A DNA stretch of 64,000 bases, taken from positions 5,272,001 to 5,336,000 of the forward strand of contig NZ_WIXO01000001.1 in the NCBI RefSeq assembly GCF_009709575.1. The letters are read 5' to 3'. The first letter of the stretch is position 1, and each line of letters begins with the position of its first letter. The position numbers and the translations under genes are program-made. The stretch comes from Streptomyces taklimakanensis. GTDB taxonomy: Bacteria; Actinomycetota; Actinomycetes; Streptomycetales; Streptomycetaceae. Under the pieces are notes generated by a model. That model searched no databases. It was not told where the DNA came from and saw only the letters and a list, made by a program, of their open reading frames with translations. Positions 51,142-61,063 of the stretch are shown here, in pieces.

Positions 51142-52827
51142 ATGAGCCATCCGCACCCTGATTTGAAGTCTCCCCCCGCCCTGCCCGAAGGAGGGCTGCG
51201 GGTCGTCGCCCTGGGCGGTCTGGGAGAGATCGGCCGCAACATGACCGTCTTCGAGTACGGTGGCAAGCTGCTGATCGTCGACTGTGGCGTGTTGTTCCCC
51301 GAGGAGAACCAGCCCGGTGTGGACGTGATCCTGCCGGACTTCACCTCCATCCGCGATCGCCTGGACGACGTGGTGGCCGTGGTGCTCACCCACGGCCACG
51401 AGGACCACATCGGAGGCGTGCCCTACCTGCTGCGCGAGCGGGCGGACATCCCCGTGGTCGGGTCCAGGCTGACGCTGGCGTTCCTGGAGGCCAAGCTCAA
51501 GGAACACGGCATCAAGCCGCGCACGGTACGGGTGCGCGAGGGCGACCGTCGGGGCTTCGGCCCCTTCGACTGCGAGTTCGTCGCGGTCAACCACTCCATC
51601 CCCGACGGGCTCGCCGTCGCCCTCCGCACCGGCGCCGGCCTCGTGCTGCACACCGGCGACTTCAAGATGGACCAGTTCCCGCTGGACGGCCGCATCACCG
51701 ACCTGCGGGCCTTCGCCCGGCTCGGCGAGGAGGGCGTCGACCTGTTCCTCACCGACTCCACCAACGCCGAGGTGCCCGGCTTCACCACCTCCGAGGTCGA
51801 TCTGAGCCCCGCGATCGAGCAGGTGATGCGCACCGCGCCCCGGCGGGTCATCGTCTCCAGCTTCGCCAGCCACGTGCACCGCATCCAGCAGGTGCTGGAC
51901 GCGGCCCACGCCTACGGCCGCAAGGTCGCCTTCGTGGGGCGCTCGATGGTCCGCAACATGGGCATCGCCCGTGAGCTGGGGTACCTGAAGGTCCCGTCCG
52001 GTCTGGTGGTCGGGATGAAGGAGCTGGAGAAGCTGCCCGACGACCGGGTCGCGCTGGTGTGCACCGGGTCGCAGGGGGAGCCGATGGCGGCGCTGTCGCG
52101 CATGGCCAACCGCGACCACATGATCCGCGTCGGCAAGGGCGACACGGTGCTGATGGCCAGCTCCCTCATTCCCGGCAACGAGAGCGCCATCTACCGGGTG
52201 ATCAACGGGTTGACCCGGTGGGGCGCGAACGTCGTCCACAAGGGCAACGCCAAGGTGCACGTCTCGGGGCACGCCAGCGCCGGCGAGCTGGTCTACTGCT
52301 ACAACATCGTCAAGCCCCGCAACGTCATGCCGGTGCACGGCGAGTTCAAGCACCTCAAGGCCAACGCCGACCTGGCCGTGCGCACCGGCGTCGACCCCGA
52401 CCGGGTCGTCATCGCCGAGGACGGCGTCGTCGTCGACCTCGTCGACGGGCGTGCCGCCGTCACCGGCAAGGTGCCCGCGGGCAACGTCTACGTCGACGGC
52501 ACGGAGGTCGGGGGTGCCACCGAGGCGTCCCTGAAGGACCGGCTCACCCTCGCGGCCGAGGGGGTGGTGACGGTCGTCGCCATCGTCGACGCCGACACCG
52601 GGGCGCTGGCCGAGCCCCCCGACTTCCTGGCCCGGGGCTTCGTCCACGACGAGGCGACCTTCGAACCGGTCGTCCCGGTGATCGAGAAGGTTCTGGCCCG
52701 CGCGGCCGAGGAGGGAGTCGGCGAGGCGCACCAGCTCGAACAGCTCATCGCCCGTGCCGTGGCCTCCTGGGCCTTCCGCACCTACCGCCGCAAGCCGATG
52801 ATCATCCCCGTGGTCATCGACGCCTGA
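51142..52827 (+). CDS. rnj: Ribonuclease J
   Basis: 561 aa. ATG 51142 lies 7 nt after a -10-like TAGCGT (51130-51135): leaderless. Metallo-beta-lactamase/beta-CASP nuclease: LTHGHEDHIGG, HTGDFKMD, LTDSTNAEVPG, SSFASHVHRIQQ, TGSQGEPMAALSRM, VSGHASAGEL and MPVHGEFKHL provide all zinc-site and beta-CASP motifs. 5'-3' exonuclease and endonuclease for rRNA maturation and mRNA decay. Complete and of normal length. Preceded by merR and followed by a spermidine-synthase-like gene. Confidence 0.93.
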   Translation: MSHPHPDLKSPPALPEGGLRVVALGGLGEIGRNMTVFEYGGKLLIVDCGVLFPEENQPGVDVILPDFTSIRDRLDDVVAVVLTHGHEDHIGGVPYLLRERADIPVVGSRLTLAFLEAKLKEHGIKPRTVRVREGDRRGFGPFDCEFVAVNHSIPDGLAVALRTGAGLVLHTGDFKMDQFPLDGRITDLRAFARLGEEGVDLFLTDSTNAEVPGFTTSEVDLSPAIEQVMRTAPRRVIVSSFASHVHRIQQVLDAAHAYGRKVAFVGRSMVRNMGIARELGYLKVPSGLVVGMKELEKLPDDRVALVCTGSQGEPMAALSRMANRDHMIRVGKGDTVLMASSLIPGNESAIYRVINGLTRWGANVVHKGNAKVHVSGHASAGELVYCYNIVKPRNVMPVHGEFKHLKANADLAVRTGVDPDRVVIAEDGVVVDLVDGRAAVTGKVPAGNVYVDGTEVGGATEASLKDRLTLAAEGVVTVVAIVDADTGALAEPPDFLARGFVHDEATFEPVVPVIEKVLARAAEEGVGEAHQLEQLIARAVASWAFRTYRRKPMIIPVVIDA

Positions 52828-52882
52828 CCGGCTCCCTTCTCCGACTTCTCCGACGCCCGCCGCCGACATCGGGAGCGAACAC

Positions 52883-53620
52883 ATGAGCCTGCGTTTCGAG
52901 GAGATCGACTGGCGCCCCACCCCGATGGGCGACATCAGTCTGCGACGCCGACGGGACCCGGTGACCGGCGAGGACGTGTACGAGGTCAAGCTCGGCGACG
53001 AGTTCCTCATGTCCAGCCTCTTCACGGCCGGTGAGACGGAACTGGCCCGGCTCGGTCTGGCGGCGCTCCCGGACGACGGCACCGGCCTGGACGTCGCGGT
53101 GGGCGGACTCGGCCTCGGGTACACCGCCCGGGCCGCGCTGGAGGACGCGCGGGTGCGCTCGCTGATCGTCGTCGACGCCCTCCCCGACGTCATCCGGTGG
53201 CACGAGGAGAAACGGGTGCCGCTGGGCGCGCGGCTGGTGTCGGACCGGCGCTGCCGACTCGTCCACGGCGACTTCTTCGCGATGGCCGGCGGCGCCGGCG
53301 GGCTGGACCCCGGGCGGCCGGGGCGTCGGTTCCACGCGGTCCTGCTGGACGTCGACCACTCGCCGCGCCACGTGCTGCACCCGAGTCACGCACCGTTCTA
53401 CGAGGAGGCCGGGATGCGCTCGCTGGCCGAACACCTCCACCCCGGCGGCGTCTTCGCCCTGTGGTCCGACGACCCGCCGGACGAGCCGTTCACCGCCGTG
53501 CTCACGGAGGTCTTCGCCACGGCGGAAGCCCACGTCGTGGGCTTCGACAGTCCCTTTCGACGGGAAGCGGCGACCAACACCGTCTATGTGGCGAGGAAGG
53601 CGCCCGGGCCGGGAGCGTAG
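52883..53620 (+). CDS. Spermidine-synthase-like class I methyltransferase fold protein
   Basis: 245 aa, ATG 52883 with GGGAG upstream. Rossmann motif DVAVGGLGLGYTARAAL, acidic strand end LIVVDALPDVIRWHE, and LLDVDHSPRHVLHPSH at the position of the aminopropyl-transfer Asp. Shorter than true SpeE and lacking the N-terminal beta-barrel, so polyamine synthesis is uncertain. Downstream of RNase J by 55 bp, possibly co-transcribed. A hairpin follows at 53655. Confidence 0.75.
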   Translation: MSLRFEEIDWRPTPMGDISLRRRRDPVTGEDVYEVKLGDEFLMSSLFTAGETELARLGLAALPDDGTGLDVAVGGLGLGYTARAALEDARVRSLIVVDALPDVIRWHEEKRVPLGARLVSDRRCRLVHGDFFAMAGGAGGLDPGRPGRRFHAVLLDVDHSPRHVLHPSHAPFYEEAGMRSLAEHLHPGGVFALWSDDPPDEPFTAVLTEVFATAEAHVVGFDSPFRREAATNTVYVARKAPGPGA

Positions 53621-53654
53621 GGACCCTCGGGGAAGGCCCCGCGCGCCGATCGGC

Positions 53655-53682
53655 GGGGAGCGGCGTTCCCGTGCCGCTCCCC
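53655..53682 (+). terminator. Terminator after the spermidine-synthase-like gene
   Basis: GGGGAGCGGC-N8-GCCGCTCCCC, 10-bp stem, 35 nt past the stop. Confidence 0.6.
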
Positions 53683-54221
53683 GGCGTTCCCTTCCGTGCC
53701 CGAGTCGAGGAGGAGGTCGAGGGTCCCACGCCGGAGCGGGCGGGCCGGGTGCTCGATCCGCGGGGCGGCGTGTCGGCCGAGGGCCTCGGGACCCCGGGGG
53801 GCAGGGCTCCTCGTGTGCGGCGCGGGGCCTCCCGGTCGTGTGGCGCGGGCCCGCCGGAATTCGGGGAATCGGTCCGCTTGCTCTTTCCTGGGCGGTAAAG
53901 CTGTTAAGCCTGGAATGGGGCGATGTAAAGGCGGGTCTTTCTCGATGGTGTGCCCGGAGTCACATCCGTGCCGCCCCGGTGCGCGCGCCCTGGGAGATCG
54001 AAATCCTCCGCGTCTCGGACTCCCCGCCCCGCACGGAGATCTGACCGTCCCTCGGTCCTTTCGAGGGGTCGGGAAACGGTGAAGATCCTGTGCGTACGGT
54101 GGTCGAAATCCGCGTCTCGGTGACAAGGGGAGGGAATCCGGTCGCTCGGCGCCTTGTCTCTGTGAATTGCCTGTGTTTATGTGTCCTCGCCTCCGCGGCA
54201 TCGCGGAGGCTCCACCACCGG

Positions 54222-54415
54222 GACGCCGAGTCCTGCCGCCCGGCCGGTGGAGAGAGCGCAGCCGACCGCGGCAGGAGCGGGGAAACCGAGTAAGTGCCGC
54301 GACCGCACGTCTTTTTGGCGGTCCGGCTTGGGGTGAAGCCTTGTCTCCGGGTGCCCTGGCGCACCGGGGAAAGGCCGGGCTGCTCCGGCCCGAATCCGAC
54401 AGCTAACTCCGCAGG
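54222..54415 (+). ncRNA. c-di-AMP riboswitch (ydaO/yuaA type)
   Basis: Recognised by the ordered conserved blocks: GACGCCGAGTCCTGCCGC (54222-54239) pairing with GCGGCAGGAGCGGGG (54268-54282), GGTGGAGAGAGC between them, then CTTGGGGTGAAGCC (54327-54340) and the closing CCGAATCCGACAGCTAA (54389-54405). These are hallmarks of the actinobacterial ydaO element found before rpf-type cell-wall hydrolase genes. Binding of c-di-AMP is expected to shut off the Rpf gene that begins 21 nt downstream. Boundaries are approximate. Confidence 0.85.
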
Positions 54416-54436
54416 CGTGGGAGAGGACTCACACCC

Positions 54437-55489
54437 ATGTCTCGTGGTCGCCACCGTCGTCCGAGCAAGACCCTGATTTCCCGTCAATTCTCCCGCATTT
54501 CCCTGGTCGCCGCGGCCGGCGGCGCGGGAATCGCGGCCCCGATGGTCGCCGCGGGAAGCGCCAACGCGGCCTCCGTCTCCGTGTGGGAGAAGGTCGCCGA
54601 GTGCGAGAGCGGCGGCAACTGGTCCATCAACACCGGAAACGGCTACCACGGCGGACTGCAGTTCTCGCAGTCCAGCTGGGAGGCCGCCGGCGGCACCGAG
54701 TACGCTCCGCGCGCCGACCTCGCCGGCAAGGACGAGCAGATCGCCGTCGCCGAGAACCTGCTCGACCTCCAGGGTCCGGGAGCCTGGCCCACCTGCGGGC
54801 CCGCGGCCGGCCTCGGTCAGGACACCGGAACGCCCGACAACGCCACCGCCCCGCAGACGGGGTCCGCCACCGTGATCGGGAAGGACGGCCGGGACGGGAA
54901 GTCCGCGGCCGCGGACTCCCACACCGTCGTCAGCGGCGACACCCTGCACCGGATCGCCACCGACCACGGCGTCGAGGGCGGCTGGGAGGCCGTCTACGAG
55001 GCCAACCGGGAGACCGTGGGCGGCAACCCGCACCTGATCTTCCCCGGCCAGGAGCTCACCCTGGACGCCCGGCGGGCCGACACTGACCGCGCCGACCGCT
55101 CGGAGCGCACCCGGGCCCGCACCGCCACACAGGACGAGCGGACCGCGCAGCAGTCCGAGCAGGACTACCCGGACACCCTGGACGGCTGGATCCGCGAGGC
55201 CCTGGACATCATGCGGGCCAACGGCATCCCCGGCAGCTACGAGGGGATCCACCGCAACATCATGCGCGAGTCGGGCGGTGACCCGAACGCGGTCAACAAC
55301 TGGGACATCAACGCCCAGCGCGGCACCCCCTCCATCGGCCTGCTCCAGGTCATCAAGCCGACCTTCGACGCCTACCACGTCCCGGGCACGGCCAACAGCC
55401 AGTACGACCCGGTGGCCAACATCGTGGCGGCCTGCAACTACGCGGCCGACCGCTACGGCTCGATCGACAACGTCAACGGTCCGTACTGA
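54437..55489 (+). CDS. Secreted resuscitation-promoting-factor-like hydrolase with LysM and SLT domains
   Basis: 350 aa, ATG with GAGAGGA upstream. Signal peptide ~1-43 (SRISLVAAAGGAGIAAPMVA, SANA-A cleavage). Rpf catalytic domain ~45-120 (VWEKVAECESGGNWSINTGN with catalytic Glu, GGLQFSQSSWEAAGG). LysM ~160-208 (HTVVSGDTLHRIA, NPHLIFPGQELTL). Charged linker, then a second lytic transglycosylase-like domain ~250-350 (IHRNIMRESGGDPNAVNNWD, GLLQVIKPTF). Cleaves peptidoglycan during spore germination and growth. Controlled by the c-di-AMP riboswitch in its leader. Confidence 0.9.
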   Translation: MSRGRHRRPSKTLISRQFSRISLVAAAGGAGIAAPMVAAGSANAASVSVWEKVAECESGGNWSINTGNGYHGGLQFSQSSWEAAGGTEYAPRADLAGKDEQIAVAENLLDLQGPGAWPTCGPAAGLGQDTGTPDNATAPQTGSATVIGKDGRDGKSAAADSHTVVSGDTLHRIATDHGVEGGWEAVYEANRETVGGNPHLIFPGQELTLDARRADTDRADRSERTRARTATQDERTAQQSEQDYPDTLDGWIREALDIMRANGIPGSYEGIHRNIMRESGGDPNAVNNWDINAQRGTPSIGLLQVIKPTFDAYHVPGTANSQYDPVANIVAACNYAADRYGSIDNVNGPY

Positions 55490-55706
55490 TCCGGGCCCCT
55501 CGCCGTCGCTTCGGGACCGCCCCGCGCCGGGCGGTTCCGGAGCGACGGCCGGGTGAGGGGAGAGCCCCCGTTCCCCGGGCGACTCCCCTCGCGGCGCCCT
55601 CCTCGTGCCGCTCGGGACGGCCAAGCGGCCTCCGGAGGAACCGGCGGACGCACGGGAGGATCCGGAGGGGCAGGGTCCTTTAGGGGAAGGGCCGGCAACG
55701 GGATAT

Positions 55707-55718
55707 CTTGATGTCGAG
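55707..55718. promoter_or_regulatory. Candidate MarR/TamR-type operator before icd
   Basis: CTTGA-TG-TCGAG, a near-perfect palindrome within ATATCTTGATGTCGAGCA, 31 bp before the icd GTG and overlapping a -10-like TATCTT (55704-55709). The Streptomyces MarR-family regulator TamR is reported to control aconitase and isocitrate dehydrogenase genes; the match to its site is from memory and needs checking. Confidence 0.4.
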
Positions 55719-55748
55719 CAATGTTGCAGACGTGGAGCGGAGCACACG

Positions 55749-57968
<2,220 letters not shown>

Positions 57969-57991
57969 CACGCCGACCCCAGGGCACTCCC

Positions 57992-58022
57992 GCCCCGGCC
58001 GGGCCTCGTCCCCGGCCGGGGC
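57992..58022. terminator. Terminator after icd
   Basis: GCCCCGGCCGGG-N7-CCCGGCCGGGGC, 12-bp perfect stem, between convergent icd and the histidine phosphatase. Confidence 0.75.
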
Positions 58023-58055
58023 GGTTCCCGTCTCCGGGGGGCGTCCTTCCGGCCG

Positions 58056-58724
58056 TCAGCGGTAGGTGAGCAGCGGGCGCCGGTCCCCGACGAAGTGGGC
58101 GTGGTCGTTGAAGGACAGCAGGCTCACGCCGGCCGAGCCCGCGACGACGGTGGTGATCGCCGCGTTGACGACCACCCGGTTCAGCGCCACGATCCCGGCC
58201 GGGGGAGCGGACAGCAGCCTCCCGCACAGGGCCGCCAGCACCCCGCCCGAGGTGACCACGACGGCGTCGCGTCCCGGCCCGAGCTCGGCGACCAGTCCCC
58301 GCAGCGCGTCGAAGGCGCCCGTGGCGAACCGCTCCCAGCCGCCCTCGTCCGTGTCGGCCATCCACGCCGCGAGCGCGCGGTCGAGCACCCGCTGGGCACC
58401 GCGGTTGTCGGCGGGGGCACCGGAGGCGTCCTGGGAGGCAGCGCCGTAGCGGCGGACGAGGTCGATGTGGTCGTACTCGTTCCAGCGCGGGTCGGTGCGC
58501 GGTGTCCCGGTCAGGCCGGCGGCCTTCACCAGGAGTTCGGCCGTGTCCCGCTGTCGGTTCAGGGTGCCGCAGACCACGAGCGGGTCGCGGGGGGCGCGTC
58601 GCGCCAGCTCGGCGCCGGCGACCTCCGCCTGTCTGCGGCCGAGGTCCGACAGCACGTCGTACCCGTGCGCCGTCTCGGCACCGAACGACGCCTGGCCGTG
58701 GCGGACCAGGTGGACGACCGGCAT
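58056..58724 (-). CDS. Histidine phosphatase (phosphoglycerate mutase-like) family protein
   Basis: 222 aa from ATG 58724. The catalytic motif VHLVRHGQASF is at the N-terminus; the second His would be in the VVVTSGGVLAALCG region, where the usual His-Gly is replaced by Ser-Gly, so full phosphatase activity is doubtful. Similar proteins of this size are common in actinobacteria. The upstream 555-bp gap contains copy 1 of the structured repeat on the strand leading to this gene. Confidence 0.78.
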   Translation of the reverse strand: MPVVHLVRHGQASFGAETAHGYDVLSDLGRRQAEVAGAELARRAPRDPLVVCGTLNRQRDTAELLVKAAGLTGTPRTDPRWNEYDHIDLVRRYGAASQDASGAPADNRGAQRVLDRALAAWMADTDEGGWERFATGAFDALRGLVAELGPGRDAVVVTSGGVLAALCGRLLSAPPAGIVALNRVVVNAAITTVVAGSAGVSLLSFNDHAHFVGDRRPLLTYR

Positions 58725-59279
58725 CGCTGCCTCCCGCTGTCGGTGTCGGGGGTTCCCGTGGTTCGTTCGGCGCGCCACGGCGCCTTGCCGCGCGTGACCG
58801 TCGGGCACCACTCTGCCCCCGGCCACGGCCGGCTCCTCGGCTGGGCGGCGACGCAACGGCGAGGGTAGCCAACCCGCCGAGCAACGCTCAACAGCGCGGC
58901 CGCGGTCCGGTGCCGGTCGACCGTCCGCGACGGTCGCCGGCGCTCGGGCGCCCCTGGGCACCCACGGGTGAGTGAGGCGCCGGTCGGGTCGGGGGGAGGC
59001 CCGACCGACGCCGGTCCGATGCGGACGCCGGTGGTGGCGGTCGCCTCTCGGCGAGTGGCACTGCGAGGCTTCAGCCGAACGATCGTCCTCGCAGGCGATG
59101 GGTGAGGCCCGGGGACACTGTCCCACCACCGGCGTTCGCGACGGGTACAACCACCACCCCCGACGGGACATTCCTCGCCAATGCCAATCAACGGTGTGAT
59201 GTGTGCAACAAGCTCTCATCACGGGATCACGGTGCATTCGTCACCATGCGGAAGTCGACTCCGGGGTACCCGGCGCCCC
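58725..59279. other. Intergenic region with structured element copy 1
   Basis: No gene. The element occupies 58974-59137, and weaker similarity to copy 2 continues to about 59205 (TGCACAC and GGAATG-type blocks on the minus strand). Flanking 58725-58970 shows nothing recognisable. Confidence 0.65.
58974..59137 (-). repeat. Structured intergenic element, copy 1 (candidate ncRNA)
   Basis: About 165 bp sharing long identical blocks with 62520-62684 (e.g. GAGGCTTCAGCCGAACGATC). Helices: closing stem 59023-59037 with 59123-59137 (15 bp), hairpin TCGCC-TCTC-GGCGA (59041-59054), stem CTGCGAGG (59061-59068) with CCTCGCAG (59087-59094), and a GC hairpin 58978-58988 / 59000-59010. Minus-strand reading gives the closing-stem fold first, then the GC hairpin like a terminator or expression platform. 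It leads toward the histidine phosphatase on minus or DUF1622 on plus. Confidence 0.7.
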
Positions 59280-59693
59280 ATGGACGCATCCCTGGACGAC
59301 GTGCTGCCGGAAGCCTCCCTACGGGAGGCGGTGGACCTCCTGGTGAGGCTGGTGGAGGCCGCCGGCGCACTGATCATCTTCGCGGGCGCGGTCTGGGCCT
59401 TCGGCCGCCTCCTGGTGGCGGCGGTGCGCGGCCTCCCGGACCGCCGGTTCAACCGGATCCGGCTCGGCCTGGGGCGGTTCCTGGCCCTGGGGCTGGAGTT
59501 CCAACTCGCCGGTGACGTGCTGCGCACGGCCGTCGCGCCCAGCTTCACCGAGATCGGGCAACTCGCCGCCATCGCGGCCATCCGCACCGCGCTCAACTTC
59601 TTCCTCGGCCGTGAGATCGCCGCCGAGCGTGCCGAGATCGAACGCGAACGTCGGAAGGAAGAGGTCGAGCCGCACGGCCCGACCACACCGTGA
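59280..59693 (+). CDS. DUF1622 membrane protein
   Basis: 137 aa from ATG 59280. Three hydrophobic stretches (~28-48 AAGALIIFAGAVWAFGRLLV, ~68-85, ~95-115) and the motif RIRLGLGRFLALGLEFQLAGDVLRTAV, which identifies the DUF1622 family. A charged C-terminal helix (EIAAERAEIERERRKEEVE) follows. Function unknown. Its stop overlaps the next gene's GTG by 4 nt, so the two are translated together. Structured element copy 1 ends 142 bp upstream. Confidence 0.82.
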   Translation: MDASLDDVLPEASLREAVDLLVRLVEAAGALIIFAGAVWAFGRLLVAAVRGLPDRRFNRIRLGLGRFLALGLEFQLAGDVLRTAVAPSFTEIGQLAAIAAIRTALNFFLGREIAAERAEIERERRKEEVEPHGPTTP

Positions 59694-59968
59694 CGGCCGC
59701 CATGGACACCGTCCTGCACCTGGCGGCCCTCACGGTCACCGCCCTCGGACTCACGGCGGCTCTGGTGGCGTTCGCCGCGGCCGGGCGTCTCAGGACCGCG
59801 ATGGCCGTCCTGCTGGACTTCCTGACCGCGGCGGGCCTCCTCCGGCTGGCCGGGGATCCGAACTGGGACACCATCGCGGCCGCGGCCGCCGTGATCGCCA
59901 TCCGCAAGCTGGTCGCCGCGGGCCTGTACGCCGGGCGGCCGGGCCGATCGGCACGTACCCCGTCGTGA
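59690..59968 (+). CDS. Small membrane protein, partner of DUF1622
   Basis: 92 aa, GTG at 59690 overlapping the upstream stop (GTGA). Two or three hydrophobic segments (LAALTVTALGLTAALVAFAA, TAMAVLLDFLTAAGLLRLAG, TIAAAAAVIAIRKLVAAGLY). The LLDFLTAAGLLRLAG/IRKL pattern echoes part of DUF1622, so it may be a companion subunit. No name known to me. Gene structure and coupling support it as real. Confidence 0.7.
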   Translation: MTAAMDTVLHLAALTVTALGLTAALVAFAAAGRLRTAMAVLLDFLTAAGLLRLAGDPNWDTIAAAAAVIAIRKLVAAGLYAGRPGRSARTPS

Positions 59969-60206
59969 TGTCGGCGGCCCGGTCGAGGAACCCCGCCGTG
60001 TGACGCGTCTCCCCCCGGGGGGCGGGGCGCCGGGACGGGCCGTACCCCCCGGGGGCCGGGCGATGTGCGGGCGATTCCACGGGACGGGCGGCGAACGGCG
60101 GTGGGTGAGGGGGAACTCCGAACGCCGATAAACCGGAACTCTCTTGTTTGGAGGACGTGTTCATGGCAATGCGGTCCCCTGAAGACAACAAGGGAGGTAC
60201 CCAGAC

Positions 60207-60479
60207 ATGGGCATCATCGCATGGATTTTCATCGGTCTGTTCGCCGGTCTGATCGCCAAGGCGCTCATGCCGGGCAAGGACCCGGGCGGCATTCTCATCA
60301 CCATGCTCATCGGTGTTCTGGGAGGTCTCCTCGGCGGATTCCTGGGCAAGGTGATATTCGGCGTCGACTCGATCGACGGGTTCTTCGACCTGTCCACCTG
60401 GATATCCGCCGTCATCGGTTCGGTCATCGTCCTCGTCGTCTACCGGATGGTCACCGGCCGCAGCCGCGCCCACGCCTGA
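60207..60479 (+). CDS. GlsB/YeaQ/YmgE family stress-associated membrane protein
   Basis: 90 aa, ATG with AGGGAGG upstream. Three membrane segments with glycine-rich packing (AWIFIGLFAGLIAKALMPGK, GILITMLIGVLGGLLGGFLG, WISAVIGSVIVLVVYRMVTG), exactly the family once called transglycosylase-associated protein. General stress-linked, function unknown. Upstream 60115-60160 is AT-richer than average and probably holds the promoter. An unusually long hairpin follows. Confidence 0.88.
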   Translation: MGIIAWIFIGLFAGLIAKALMPGKDPGGILITMLIGVLGGLLGGFLGKVIFGVDSIDGFFDLSTWISAVIGSVIVLVVYRMVTGRSRAHA

Positions 60480-60538
60480 TTCCGGCACCGACGGGCGGTG
60501 TGTGGGGCGGCTCGCCACCCCGGTGATCCGGCCCGCAG

Positions 60539-60610
60539 GTCCCCGCACGTCCGCCGGCCCCGGCGCCCCCCGAACGAGGGGGAGCGCCGGGGCCGGCGGA
60601 CGTGCGGGAC
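60539..60610. terminator. Very long terminator-like hairpin
   Basis: 25 perfect base pairs (60542-60566 with 60584-60608; outer arm CCCGCACGTCCGCCGGCC), extended inward by a CCCCC/GGGGG pairing across one bulged A and outward by two pairs. It separates the GlsB gene from the metal-resistance operon. Confidence 0.7.
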
Positions 60611-60678
60611 CGGCCACGCGCGTCGGAGCGGGACTCCGCGGCGAACGGTTCGGGCGCCCGTGGCCGCCCGTGGATCGA

Positions 60679-60710
60679 TACACGACTTCCTGAATTCAGG
60701 AAGTCGTGTA
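60679..60710. promoter_or_regulatory. 32-bp perfect palindromic operator of the CmtR-like gene
   Basis: Each half is TACACGACTTCCTGAA; symmetry is exact over 32 bp. The right end overlaps the -10-like TACTGT (60709-60714), which is 8 nt before GTG 60722. A bound ArsR-family repressor here would occlude the promoter. Confidence 0.8.
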
Positions 60711-60721
60711 CTGTCTCCGGC

Positions 60722-61063
60722 GTGCTGATGACCATCGCCTCCGACATCGAGGTACTGGCCCGGTTCGGCCGGGCCCTCGCCGATCCGATCCGCTGCCGTG
60801 TCCTGCTCGCCCTGCGCGGGGGCCCGGCCTACCCGGCCGACCTGGCCGACGCCCTCGGCGTCTCCCGCCCCCGGTTGTCGAACCACCTGGCGTGTCTGCG
60901 CGACTGCGGCCTGGTGGTCGCCGTGCCCGACGGGCGCCGCACCCGCTACGAGCTGGCCGACGAACGCCTCGGTCACGCGCTGGACGACCTGCGCACCGCC
61001 GTGGTGGCCGTCGAGGCCGGCCGCACGTGCGGGGAAGCCGAGGGGAAGGACTGCTGCGCATGA
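60722..61063 (+). CDS. ArsR/SmtB family metalloregulator, CmtR-like
   Basis: 113 aa from GTG 60722 (leaderless after TACTGT); ATG 60728 two codons later is possible. The winged helix DLADALGVSRPRLSNHLACL carries the CmtR-type site: Cys in LACLRDCGLVV (two Cys four residues apart) and a third in EAGRTCGEAEG. M. tuberculosis CmtR uses equivalent Cys57, Cys61 and Cys102 to bind Cd/Pb. The C-terminal KDCCA adds two more Cys. Represses its own operon through the 32-bp palindrome; the transporter gene overlaps its stop. Confidence 0.88.
   Translation: MLMTIASDIEVLARFGRALADPIRCRVLLALRGGPAYPADLADALGVSRPRLSNHLACLRDCGLVVAVPDGRRTRYELADERLGHALDDLRTAVVAVEAGRTCGEAEGKDCCA

Larger units (their letters stand above)
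53621..54436. other. Long leader/intergenic region upstream of the Rpf gene
   Basis: 816 bp with no credible gene. Contents: terminator at 53655-53682; a promoter-like TTGTCT (54154-54159) about 17-18 nt before TTATG; a 9-bp-stem hairpin GCCTCCGCG / CGCGGAGGC (54189-54210); and the c-di-AMP riboswitch (54222-54415). Nothing evident between 53700 and 54100. Confidence 0.65.

Noticed and set aside
59080..59115. Resemblance of GGCGATGGGTGAGGCCC in the duplicated element to a fluoride riboswitch
   Set aside because: The other required blocks and pseudoknot of the fluoride class are missing and the closing-stem layout differs.
58972..59199. Short peptide frame with a RSPLGEW...SSSQAMGEARGH-like sequence, repeated near 62580
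   Set aside because: It appears in both copies only because the DNA element is duplicated; it has no ribosome site and the variation follows RNA pairing rather than codons.
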